NCBI GenBank assembly: GCA_009664345.1
Contig: CP043547.1
Span: 4,616,709-4,680,708, forward strand
Source: Planctomycetales bacterium 10988
GTDB lineage: Bacteria; Planctomycetota; Planctomycetia; Pirellulales; Pb10988
Direction of reading: 5' to 3'
Length of the DNA stretch: 64,000 nucleotides
Position numbers and translations under genes: made by a program. The notes under the pieces were generated by a model. It was given only the letters and a program-made list of their open reading frames with translations. It had not been told where the DNA came from and ran no database searches. Shown in pieces: positions 51,125-58,564 of the stretch; the stretch's first letter is position 1, and each line of letters starts with the position of its first letter.

Positions 51125-54100
51125 GGCTTCTTTCCTTTTTGAAAGGATGAAAACTGAGGGAGACCGCAAAGGAGTGGCCGCGCCAATGCCCCTCGGGCGG
51201 GGCGTGCTGAAGGGGGGCGCATACCGCATGTGCGAAGTTGGCCGACGACCCGTTCGAAGGACGTCCGTGCCATCTTTTCCCCCTGAACAAAGGTGCTTTC
51301 TCCGGGGTCCGTGATGATGACCTGTTTTGCAAGTTGTCGATTCTCTGATTGAATCGCATGGACAGAGCCTATCTCGCCTTGCGAAAGAAAAGTATCTCCA
51401 GGGTCTTCCACTTCTGCTTGGGACATCATTTTTCGAAGGGCGATTTCAAAATGAATCTCCGCGATCTTCTCCGAGTGATAATAGAGAAAGCGTAATTTCT
51501 CCAGCAAATAGTGACAAAGCCCCTGTGTTCCTAATACCTCTAGGACTTGATGGGGATCGATCTGTCCATAGTTCAGAGGGGTTCCTGCTTTCACCAGATC
51601 ACCCACGCGGTAGTGGAGCATTTGTGTCCGCGGCAGGTTCTCCACTTCGAAATATTCCTCGCTCCTCTTCGAAAAGATTTCAATCCGATAGTGCGAGCCT
51701 CGACGGTCGACATGCACGACTTCACCATCAACGGGTGACAGCTGACAGGGATGCTTCGGACGTTCTGCAAAAAGTAGTTTTTGAATTGGATCGATCCCCG
51801 TTTCTTCTTGACGGCTCGTACGGAACACTTTCGCCAAGATAGCTCCCGATAAAACTTGTTGCGAGTGAGCAACGAGGACTTGACTTCCCTCGGGTAAATA
51901 ATAGGTTTGCAGCACCTTACCTTGTTGATCTTGAAGTACGAGGCGAGGCCGATGCGGTGCTTCGTAGGGCAAAATTCTCCAAGCTCCTTGCAACGTGTCC
52001 CCATCCGGTTCGATCGTTTTACCTTCGATCAGATCAACCCACCGCACGCATCCCGCTTGCCGAGAAAGAAACAGCAACTCGTGCCAATCCCAAGAAAAGA
52101 GAGTTTGGCCTTGATAGACGAAATCCCCATCGGCAACCAACAAGAGAGCATCCCTCGGAAGGGCGATCGTTGTCTGCCGACGACCATGACGATCAAGGAG
52201 ACGGACCCTCCCATCAAGACTGATCACTCGACGCGATCCTTGAGCATCTATCACATACTCGGTGTTTTCGAACTGGACCTTCCCGGAACGGTAGGCAGTC
52301 GATGGAGGCAGCTGGAAAGAGAACGGAAGGTCGCCGCTGTAGGTCATCCTTGTCGTTTGCAGATGCGTGGAAAGCACGTTGGCGGCGATTCGACCAACGG
52401 GTTGCCCTGGCTGAATCAAGCTCCCGGTGGTGAAGTCGATCCCATAACATCGTTGGCAGATGCCCCCTTCAGCCTCACATTGAAGAGGGCTGCGAACGCG
52501 GAGTTGAGCGAGACCGAGCTTTCCCAGCAGTTCGGCCTTGGTTTCAGTGATGACTTCATTGCGATGAAGAAGGACTCGGCCAGTGAGAGGGTGAGCGACC
52601 TCTTCGCAACTGCAACGACCGACGATCTCTGGAAAGTCAGAGGAAAACGGCCAACGCCTGAAATTTTTTTTCTTTTCGATCCCGTGCGTCGTTCCACAAT
52701 CGAACATGCAAATGCGATCGTTGCGGAGAGCATCAAGCATCACCGCTCGCATCCTCTGGCGTTCTTCAGAGAGAGAAAGCCGATCGACCAAATCGTGACG
52801 CTGTTGGGATGCCCGCATCCAGTATTCATGAGGACTTAGCCCCTCCGCCCAAGATGACGTGATGGCAACTTCCCAAGGGCTGTGGTTTCTCGCCTTCACG
52901 AGCCCGAGCATTCCTTGAAGTTCCGCCACTTCTCTTTCTTTCATGAGTCCAGCTTGGGCTGTACATTCATAAAAAGTACTTTTTGATAAAGGTTTTGCCT
53001 TCAGGTCTTTCCAAAGAGATTGTTTTAGTTCGTGCCGAAGAGAATTCCAAAGCTCAAGCGACTTATGATATCGTTCCATATTCGCGATCAAGCCGCGTTC
53101 ATAGGCACGCTCGTATCGTTTTAGTTTCTTTAGCGTCGAATCGAGCAGACCTTGCTTGTCGATTTGCGGCTCCCAATCGATCATGCTTAAGCTGAGCCCC
53201 GATCGGCTCAACACCTCCGTTGCGAATGGTTGAAGCTCGAAGATCGTTTGCATGGCAACCCCGGCGGCGAGTTCCGCGAAGAGAAGCGGTAGCAATGTCT
53301 GCCAACCTCTTAACGTCATCGTGTCATTGATAAAAGGGGCACCCGGAGTAAGGTGGGAATTGAACAGCACTCTGCCGACCGTGGTGGTGAGTCGATGCGG
53401 TACCTTTTGAATCTTCCAGACGTTGCGGCTTGGCTCGTAGCGTGCCTCTTGATCCACATTCAAGATTTCAATCGGGGTTGTCCGCTGCACTGCCCCATGT
53501 TGATAAGCGGAGAGAACTTCTTCCGGATTGGCAAAACAAGGGAATTTGGAATCTTGATGGATGTGATCTTCCACCTGCGTTGCTAGGAAACAACCGAGGA
53601 TCAATTCATCGGAGAGCCGCCAATGGAACTCGCCGTTCTCCAGCTTCCGACCTGTGAGATTCAAGGGCATTTGCAAAACATTCGAGGCGGAGGACTTCCA
53701 GCGAAGAACGATTTGAATCTCGCTCGATGGTTCTGTGCGGGTCAGTCTCGAATAAACTTCCGGCGATACCGAGCAGGCAGCATGTTCAACCAAAGCAGGT
53801 TCGAAGGCCACCCATTGCGCAGTAGAGTTTTCCGGGCATTGATGAATGAGAACCTCGCAATCCAAAAAGAGCTTTTTGACGGTTGCCATCATCTCCTGCG
53901 AATCGATCTCCCACGAAGAGAGACACGTCTCTGGATCGTGCCCGTTTTCTTCAAGCCACTCTTTGATAAATGGAAGAAGCATGGGTAGAGACGATTCGGT
54001 CAAAGGCAATCCCCACTGAGACGGAGACAGGGTGGGACATGGAATCAAAGCCAACGCCGACATTCGAGAGGAGTTCGGTATTTGTAGCTTCGTACTGAAT

Positions 54101-54189
54101 GCGCGAAGGACGCGGGGAAGGTTCCTCGCTATCTTGGCCGGGTACTTCGAAGCTTGATGGGGGTGACAAGACGCCTCTACTTTTTCCAT
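51121..54189 (-). CDS. Degenerate RNA polymerase beta' (RpoC)-like paralogue, probably non-catalytic
   Basis: The 1022-residue protein is collinear with the C-terminal part of bacterial beta': DELILGCFLATQ (195-204), TTTVGRVLFN (268-277), YERGLIANMERYHKSLELW (363-381), the FDCGTTHGI block (497-504), LTGRVLLHRNEVIT, SPLQCEAEGGICQRCYGIDF (567-586), and two DPG-type blocks near 929 and 961. All four cysteines of zinc site 2 are kept (498, 571, 578, 581; spacing 73, 7, 3). The clamp, zinc site 1 and NADFDGD active-site motif have no counterpart; residues 1-190 are unrelated. The trigger-loop catalytic residues are changed (QTTRMTYSGD where beta' has LTMRTFHIGG) and the bridge helix is unrecognisable. 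It is coupled by ATGA to the WD40 kinase gene. GAGG precedes the start. Confidence 0.85.
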   Translation of the reverse strand: MEKVEASCHPHQASKYPAKIARNLPRVLRAFSTKLQIPNSSRMSALALIPCPTLSPSQWGLPLTESSLPMLLPFIKEWLEENGHDPETCLSSWEIDSQEMMATVKKLFLDCEVLIHQCPENSTAQWVAFEPALVEHAACSVSPEVYSRLTRTEPSSEIQIVLRWKSSASNVLQMPLNLTGRKLENGEFHWRLSDELILGCFLATQVEDHIHQDSKFPCFANPEEVLSAYQHGAVQRTTPIEILNVDQEARYEPSRNVWKIQKVPHRLTTTVGRVLFNSHLTPGAPFINDTMTLRGWQTLLPLLFAELAAGVAMQTIFELQPFATEVLSRSGLSLSMIDWEPQIDKQGLLDSTLKKLKRYERAYERGLIANMERYHKSLELWNSLRHELKQSLWKDLKAKPLSKSTFYECTAQAGLMKEREVAELQGMLGLVKARNHSPWEVAITSSWAEGLSPHEYWMRASQQRHDLVDRLSLSEERQRMRAVMLDALRNDRICMFDCGTTHGIEKKKNFRRWPFSSDFPEIVGRCSCEEVAHPLTGRVLLHRNEVITETKAELLGKLGLAQLRVRSPLQCEAEGGICQRCYGIDFTTGSLIQPGQPVGRIAANVLSTHLQTTRMTYSGDLPFSFQLPPSTAYRSGKVQFENTEYVIDAQGSRRVISLDGRVRLLDRHGRRQTTIALPRDALLLVADGDFVYQGQTLFSWDWHELLFLSRQAGCVRWVDLIEGKTIEPDGDTLQGAWRILPYEAPHRPRLVLQDQQGKVLQTYYLPEGSQVLVAHSQQVLSGAILAKVFRTSRQEETGIDPIQKLLFAERPKHPCQLSPVDGEVVHVDRRGSHYRIEIFSKRSEEYFEVENLPRTQMLHYRVGDLVKAGTPLNYGQIDPHQVLEVLGTQGLCHYLLEKLRFLYYHSEKIAEIHFEIALRKMMSQAEVEDPGDTFLSQGEIGSVHAIQSENRQLAKQVIITDPGESTFVQGEKMARTSFERVVGQLRTCGMRPPSARPARGALARPLLCGLPQFSSFQKGKKP
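51768..51783. repeat. Dispersed palindromic motif in the RpoC-like gene
   Basis: CAAAAAGTAGTTTTTG, one base from symmetric; encodes Lys-Leu-Leu-Phe. Confidence 0.6.
52971..52984. repeat. Dispersed palindromic motif, perfect copy in the RpoC-like gene
   Basis: AAAAAGTACTTTTT, perfect palindrome in coding sequence; encodes Lys-Ser-Thr-Phe at residues 403-406. Confidence 0.75.
53863..53878. repeat. Dispersed palindromic motif, variant in the RpoC-like gene
   Basis: CAAAAAGAGCTTTTTG, symmetric except for one centre base pair; read in a different frame from the others (Lys-Lys-Leu-Phe-Leu). Confidence 0.5.
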
Positions 54190-54275
54190 GTTTGAAGCAC
54201 CTCGATGGGATGAAGCTAGAAAACAGAGAAGTCAACACGCTTTCATTGATTCATAACAAGCCGACTCACAAACAA

Positions 54276-54695
54276 CTACCGACGTTGAGGGAGCAATCGG
54301 ATGCTGCCGGCACCTGAAAGAATCAGAAACAGGAAAACTACCACGAGTCGTAGATTTCCTCCCTCGAACAAGAAGTCCCAAACAGCATCAAATAACTCTT
54401 GTGTAGCGAAAGCGATTCGCGAGAACGCCCCTTCTGGGACTTTTTGCGAAGTTTCCGAAGGAGTGAATGTTTGCAACTGTTCAAAAGTACTTTTTACTTT
54501 TGCCCCTTCCAACGCCAGCATTTCTATCGCTTCTAATTGCTGAGTACCCTGCGGTGAATCTTTCTTCGGCAAGGCCTCGTAAGCAAAGCTCCCTGGAGCA
54601 GGTTCGTAGGTTTCTTCCGCCGCCGCTCCCATCATTTGCAAGGCTGTAGCAAGAAAGAATAACACAAGCAAACTACAGTAGATAAAAGATCGCAT
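54276..54695 (-). CDS. Small membrane protein upstream of the RpoC-like gene
   Basis: From ATG 54695 (GGGAGGG 8 bases upstream) the product has 139 residues. It has a signal peptide (residues 1-25, RSFIYCSLLVLFFLATALQMMGAAA), an acidic-to-neutral helical middle (TQQLEAIEMLALEGAKVKSTFEQLQTF) and one C-terminal membrane helix (LRLVVVFLFLILSGAGSI) ending in basic RLLPQRR, so most of it lies outside the cytoplasm. No family is recognised. It sits 86 bases before the RpoC-like gene on the same strand and may be the first gene of that operon. The dispersed motif falls in its middle. Confidence 0.72.
   Translation of the reverse strand: MRSFIYCSLLVLFFLATALQMMGAAAEETYEPAPGSFAYEALPKKDSPQGTQQLEAIEMLALEGAKVKSTFEQLQTFTPSETSQKVPEGAFSRIAFATQELFDAVWDFLFEGGNLRLVVVFLFLILSGAGSIRLLPQRR
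54482..54495. repeat. Dispersed palindromic motif in the small membrane protein gene
   Basis: CAAAAGTACTTTTT; encodes Lys-Ser-Thr-Phe on the minus strand, the same tetrapeptide as in batC and the RpoC-like gene. Confidence 0.65.
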
Positions 54696-55076
54696 TCGGC
54701 CACCCTCCCCGATTAGAGCCAATCATAAGTTCTCAAACTATCTATAGATCGAGGAGAATTCGCTCTTGGGGAATTTTTTCTGCGATTTTCCCGGCTTCCC
54801 GGCAGGTTCCCGCAATTCGGCTAGGTGCCGAGAGAGGAAAATACCCCGAGGATTTAACCTATCTCAATTTGGACTTGCTCTCTTTTCCCAGAAGCGGTAA
54901 GTTGCCAGCCCTTCAATCTTAGAGCCTGTGGACGAAGCCGGATTATCTCAGATGCTTGAAGATCGTGACGCTCGGGTGGTATTCGTCCATCAATCATTAC
55001 GTTTTCATTTCTATCTTGCTGTAGATGTCAGGATGTCGAAAGACGAACATTCCTGAACGTGAAGGAGTCGAATCCG
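54696..55076. other. Divergent promoter region of the RpoC-like operon and a secreted protein gene
   Basis: No gene is supported. The region separates the minus-strand small-membrane-protein/RpoC-like/kinase unit from the plus-strand gene at 55077 and should contain both promoters; I cannot assign boxes with confidence. Confidence 0.4.
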
Positions 55077-56402
55077 ATGAATCGCTGGATCACGCTGTTT
55101 GCCGTGTTGTTGATAGGCGCGAGCTTTGGTGGCAATACCGGATTTCTTGCTGCGCAGGCTCCCAATCGGTACCCGACTCCGAATCAATACAATCAAGACC
55201 GCTATGGCCAAAACAATAACGGGCCGACCTCCAATACCTTGCCGGATCGGAACAACCCACCGAGTCGCAACCCGGCTCCCAATCAGAATCCGACCCCGAA
55301 TCGGAATCCTAACCCAAAACAGAACGAGAATAAGGAGCCTGTTCCGCAAGAGCCACTCCGACCTGTGGATCAACAACGGCGAGGCTACATCGCCAGGGTC
55401 ACCGGAGGAGATGGCACGCTGCCGAATCAGCATGGGCAAGTCTGGCGTGAGTACGACATCAGCCCGTATACCAAGCGGGTGACGTCGACGCAGCGGCCGG
55501 AACAAGCGATCGTGGACTGGATTCTCCGGGAGACAGGCTACACGGCCTGGCATGGAGAAGTGACTTCGATCCTTTCGGCGAATAATCGTTTGCTGCGCGT
55601 TTATCATCAAGATGAGGTACAAGACCTGGTGGCCACGGTCGTGGATCGCTTCGTCCATCAAGAACATGCGAAGCAGACCTTCGGCCTCAAAGTGATTCAA
55701 ACGGGAAGTCCCAACTGGCGGGTGCGTGCCCAGCGGTTGATTCAGCCGGTGGCTACCGAAACGCCGGGAGTCAGCGCCTGGGTCATGCGGCGGGAAGATA
55801 TGGCCCTCCTGTTGGCTGATCTTGGAAATCGCATGGATTATTCGGAGTTGAGTTCGCCTTCGTTGCAGGTGGCGAATGGCCAGACCTTTGCCCAAGTGGC
55901 GACCCGACCGCGTCCTTATAATGCAAGTTTAGGGAATGTCGGCGGGGTGGCGGGGATTGTTGCTCCGCAGCTTGCTCAAGTTCAAGAAGGGTGGACGCTT
56001 GAGTTTACGCCCCTTTTAAATCTAGACGGGACCGAGATCGAATCGATTCTCCGCTGCGATATTACTCAAGTTGAGAAGTTGCATTCCTACTCGGTGGATT
56101 TGGCTTCGCCGGTTGCTCAAGGACAGCGTGCCCGTTTGGAAGTTCCGCAGGTGGTGCAATATCGCCTTAGCGAACGATTCCGCTGGCCGAGTAATATGGT
56201 GCTACTGGTGGCAATGGGGATGACTCCCAACCCTCAGCCGAATACCCAAACCGGGTGGAATTGGTTTGGCCTCGCTTCGAGTCGTGGAGAAATCTTGTTC
56301 TTTATTGATCGGCGAGGGCCTTCGCTTTCCACGGCCGGGGCTTCCGCGACCACGCCGACTCAGGCCCAACAACGTCCTTCCAATTATCATGGCCGATATT
56401 AA
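55077..56402 (+). CDS. Secreted Asn/Pro-rich protein, secretin-like features
   Basis: From ATG 55077 (AAGGAG 10 bases before) the product has 441 residues. A signal peptide is followed by a stretch (about 30-105) biased to Asn, Pro, Gln and Arg. The remaining part has strand patterns such as VSAWVMRREDMALLLADLGNRMDYSELSSPSLQVANGQTFAQVA and GWTLEFTPLLNLDGTEIESILRCDITQVEKLHSYSVDL, which recall the beta-strand/lip region of secretin-type outer-membrane proteins (GspD/PilQ family), including a conserved-looking strand after VANGQ. The usual N domains are not clear, so it may be only a distant relative. No type II or IV pilus genes are adjacent. Confidence 0.62.
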   Translation: MNRWITLFAVLLIGASFGGNTGFLAAQAPNRYPTPNQYNQDRYGQNNNGPTSNTLPDRNNPPSRNPAPNQNPTPNRNPNPKQNENKEPVPQEPLRPVDQQRRGYIARVTGGDGTLPNQHGQVWREYDISPYTKRVTSTQRPEQAIVDWILRETGYTAWHGEVTSILSANNRLLRVYHQDEVQDLVATVVDRFVHQEHAKQTFGLKVIQTGSPNWRVRAQRLIQPVATETPGVSAWVMRREDMALLLADLGNRMDYSELSSPSLQVANGQTFAQVATRPRPYNASLGNVGGVAGIVAPQLAQVQEGWTLEFTPLLNLDGTEIESILRCDITQVEKLHSYSVDLASPVAQGQRARLEVPQVVQYRLSERFRWPSNMVLLVAMGMTPNPQPNTQTGWNWFGLASSRGEILFFIDRRGPSLSTAGASATTPTQAQQRPSNYHGRY

Positions 56403-56420
56403 AAGCCAGAACGTTTTTCC

Positions 56421-57989
56421 TTAACGGCTAACGCCACCGGTTTCGACCCAAACCAAAAAGCTTCGCGAAGTGCTTAATTCTTGAATGCCTTGGGCGGTGA
56501 CCCAAACGCGGAACCGGTAGGCTCCGGGGGCTTGGTCGTTCTTCGTGTTCCAAGAGAAATACCCGTTCTGAGGATCAAGCTCCGCCCCTTGGGGTGAATT
56601 GGGATCGAGTGAATATTCCAAAGGAGCCGGAGGATTGTTCGGATCAATGGCCGGCACCAGCAGTTCGACCTTGTTCCCATTGGCCACGAATTGTTCGGGA
56701 ATTTCGCCGATGCGGGGCGGATAAACCACCCGAATCGGAACTTCCACCAATTTCGATTTCCCCTCCGGTGCCTCCGAATCAATCTTGACTGAAACTCGAT
56801 AAAGCCCCGAAGCGACCGCTTGGCTCGATTGCCATTGGAGTTCGCCGGTGGTCTCATCAATGGACAGGCCGGGGAGATTTTCCAAGGGGATGGAATACTT
56901 CAACGGGATCGGCGGGAGATTCGTATCCTTGGCGGGAATTTGAACGTTCAGGCCACGCCCGGCGATGACGACCTGTTCTCCCACCTTGCCTACCTCTGGC
57001 GGCTGAATGACCTCGTTCACTTCAATCGAAAAGTGTTGTTCGCCAAACCACTGTGGGGAATCCTGTAGCTCACATTTCACCGTAACTTGATATTTTTCAG
57101 GACCTTGCGCTTCCGTTGGAGTCCAGAGAAGAAGGCCGCTCTCTTCGTCTAGCTCCATCCCTTCGGGACCTTTAGTCAGCAGCCAACGGACGGGTTTTTT
57201 CGTCGCCTGTTTCTTATAAGCATCCAAATCCAGCGAATATGGTTCTAGCTCCGGGATTGACTGTTCGGAAATCGCCTGGAGTTGTGGAACTTCTTGAAGC
57301 GATGGCGTAAGTTCTTTAGTGTCGGTTGTTTCTGTTGAATTTTCATCCGTGGAGGAATCGATAGTTTCCTCTGACAATGGAGTTTCTGAAACCCGGACGA
57401 CTTCGCTTGAGGTGAAACTTTCCCCCCAACTCAATGCCGAAGAATCAACCAAATTGGATGACAGAAGCCAAAAGATGAGCCCTCCGGCAAGGCTGGCGAA
57501 AACGAGACCACCGACTCCGCAGATGACGAAGATTCCGAGTAAGAAAGGAAGCTGACTGCTTGTTCCCTTTTTCGGTTTCGGTTTGGTTCGAGCAGGAGCA
57601 GGCTTGGAAGTTGCCGCTTCTGGGGAAGCTTTATCTTGTTTTACTGCAACAGGTTGCGAATATTTTACCTCGGGGGTATGCAGCGGGGCACTCTTCTTGA
57701 CATCCGCGGCTTGCTCCAAGCGAAGCATTTCATCATACCGATGTCGCTTCTCTTCATTTCCCAAAATCAAGGCGGCGACGCGAATCTCTTCCAAGAGGCG
57801 TTGGGCGGCCTCTGAATGGTCACCCTCTTGGTGGAATTTTAATTCGGCTTCACGGGCGGCTTGCGCGGAGCGAACGGACTCTGGCGTTGTTTGGATTCGT
57901 CCTAACCCCAAGAGTTGATAATGGTTCGGGGGTTGATCCGCCAAGGAGATCCCCAACCATTCTTGATAAGGATTGAACGCATTTGCCAT
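56421..57989 (-). CDS. J-domain-like membrane protein with Ig-like (He_PIG type) repeats
   Basis: The 522-residue protein starts with a planctomycete-type J-like module (residues 1-95: NPYQEWLGISLADQPPNHYQLLGLGRI... EKRHRYDEML), which keeps helices of DnaJ but lacks the HPD tripeptide needed to stimulate DnaK. A basic linker and one membrane helix (about 150-175) follow, so the J-like part is cytoplasmic. Outside, a Ser/Thr/Glu-rich linker leads to three related beta repeats, each with a phrase like GLSIDETTGELQWQSSQ or GMELDEESGLLLWTP, typical of He_PIG/cadherin-like domains. Such exteriors bind proteins or glycans. GAAGGTG before the ATG. Confidence 0.85.
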   Translation of the reverse strand: MANAFNPYQEWLGISLADQPPNHYQLLGLGRIQTTPESVRSAQAAREAELKFHQEGDHSEAAQRLLEEIRVAALILGNEEKRHRYDEMLRLEQAADVKKSAPLHTPEVKYSQPVAVKQDKASPEAATSKPAPARTKPKPKKGTSSQLPFLLGIFVICGVGGLVFASLAGGLIFWLLSSNLVDSSALSWGESFTSSEVVRVSETPLSEETIDSSTDENSTETTDTKELTPSLQEVPQLQAISEQSIPELEPYSLDLDAYKKQATKKPVRWLLTKGPEGMELDEESGLLLWTPTEAQGPEKYQVTVKCELQDSPQWFGEQHFSIEVNEVIQPPEVGKVGEQVVIAGRGLNVQIPAKDTNLPPIPLKYSIPLENLPGLSIDETTGELQWQSSQAVASGLYRVSVKIDSEAPEGKSKLVEVPIRVVYPPRIGEIPEQFVANGNKVELLVPAIDPNNPPAPLEYSLDPNSPQGAELDPQNGYFSWNTKNDQAPGAYRFRVWVTAQGIQELSTSRSFLVWVETGGVSR

Positions 57990-58174
57990 GAAAACGCACC
58001 TTCAAATTGCCAGACAGAATTCGCTTGGAAGCTCGAAAGCAGCAACACCTCGATTGCCGTCTGGTTCACTCAACGAAGAATGGCGGAAAGTGGATCAATT
58101 GCGAAACCAAACCCTTATCGTATAGAGGGGAACTGACACTTTCAACAGAGTTGTCGGGAAGGGATGATGGAAGA

Positions 58175-58221
58175 AGGGAGAAAAAAGCGAAGGCCCGAAC
58201 CTAGTAACAGGCCGGGCCTTC
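58175..58221 (-). terminator. GC-rich Rho-independent terminator
   Basis: On the minus strand GAAGGCCCG and CGGGCCTTC form a perfect 9-bp stem with a 15-base loop and are followed by GCTTTTTTCTCC. It would end a minus-strand transcript starting right of 58345. Confidence 0.72.
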
Positions 58222-58286
58222 CGCCTCAGAATATCATTCTGACGAGATGGTGGCTGTCATTTCAGACAACCCGCCGGTCGTCCTAA

Positions 58287-58343
58287 ACAAGACCACCTCG
58301 CTGGCGTATACAATAAGAATTCACTAGACCACCTCCTTTTCAA
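58287..58343 (-). ncRNA. Possible short minus-strand transcript with tiny GTG open frame
   Basis: Minus strand: AAAAGGAGGTGGTC, close to the full complement of the 16S rRNA 3' end, then GTG four bases later, giving 13 codons (start, Asn-Ser-Tyr-Cys-Ile-Arg-Gln-Arg-Gly-Gly-Leu-Val) and a stop. GAGGTGGTCT recurs inside it. A hairpin (TCAGAAT/ATTCTGA) and the terminator at 58189-58221 follow. It could be a small peptide gene, a leader or an RNA; none can be named. Confidence 0.4.
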
Positions 58344-58564
58344 TAGAACATTCCGCTGCATTTGCCGGAACCAGCCCCGACCGCTCGCGGAGTTTAGTTC
58401 GTCATGCTGCGTTTGCACGACCCATCACTTCCATCATTTGCAGAACGAAACAGAAAATCAACCTATTAGTGGACGAAAATCCAGTTTTTTTCTCTCGACA
58501 AGAAGTGGCACTAGTTAGATAATGGAACCCGTGAAAAGGTTCACTTCAGCAAAAAGGAAGGGTG

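Larger units (their letters stand above)
57990..58564. other. Intergenic region holding a probable minus-strand short transcript
   Basis: No long gene. The stretch between about 58185 and 58345 carries, on the minus strand, a near-perfect Shine-Dalgarno sequence, a tiny open frame and a GC-rich terminator, listed separately. The remainder (57990-58184 and 58350-58560) shows nothing I can support. Confidence 0.45.
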
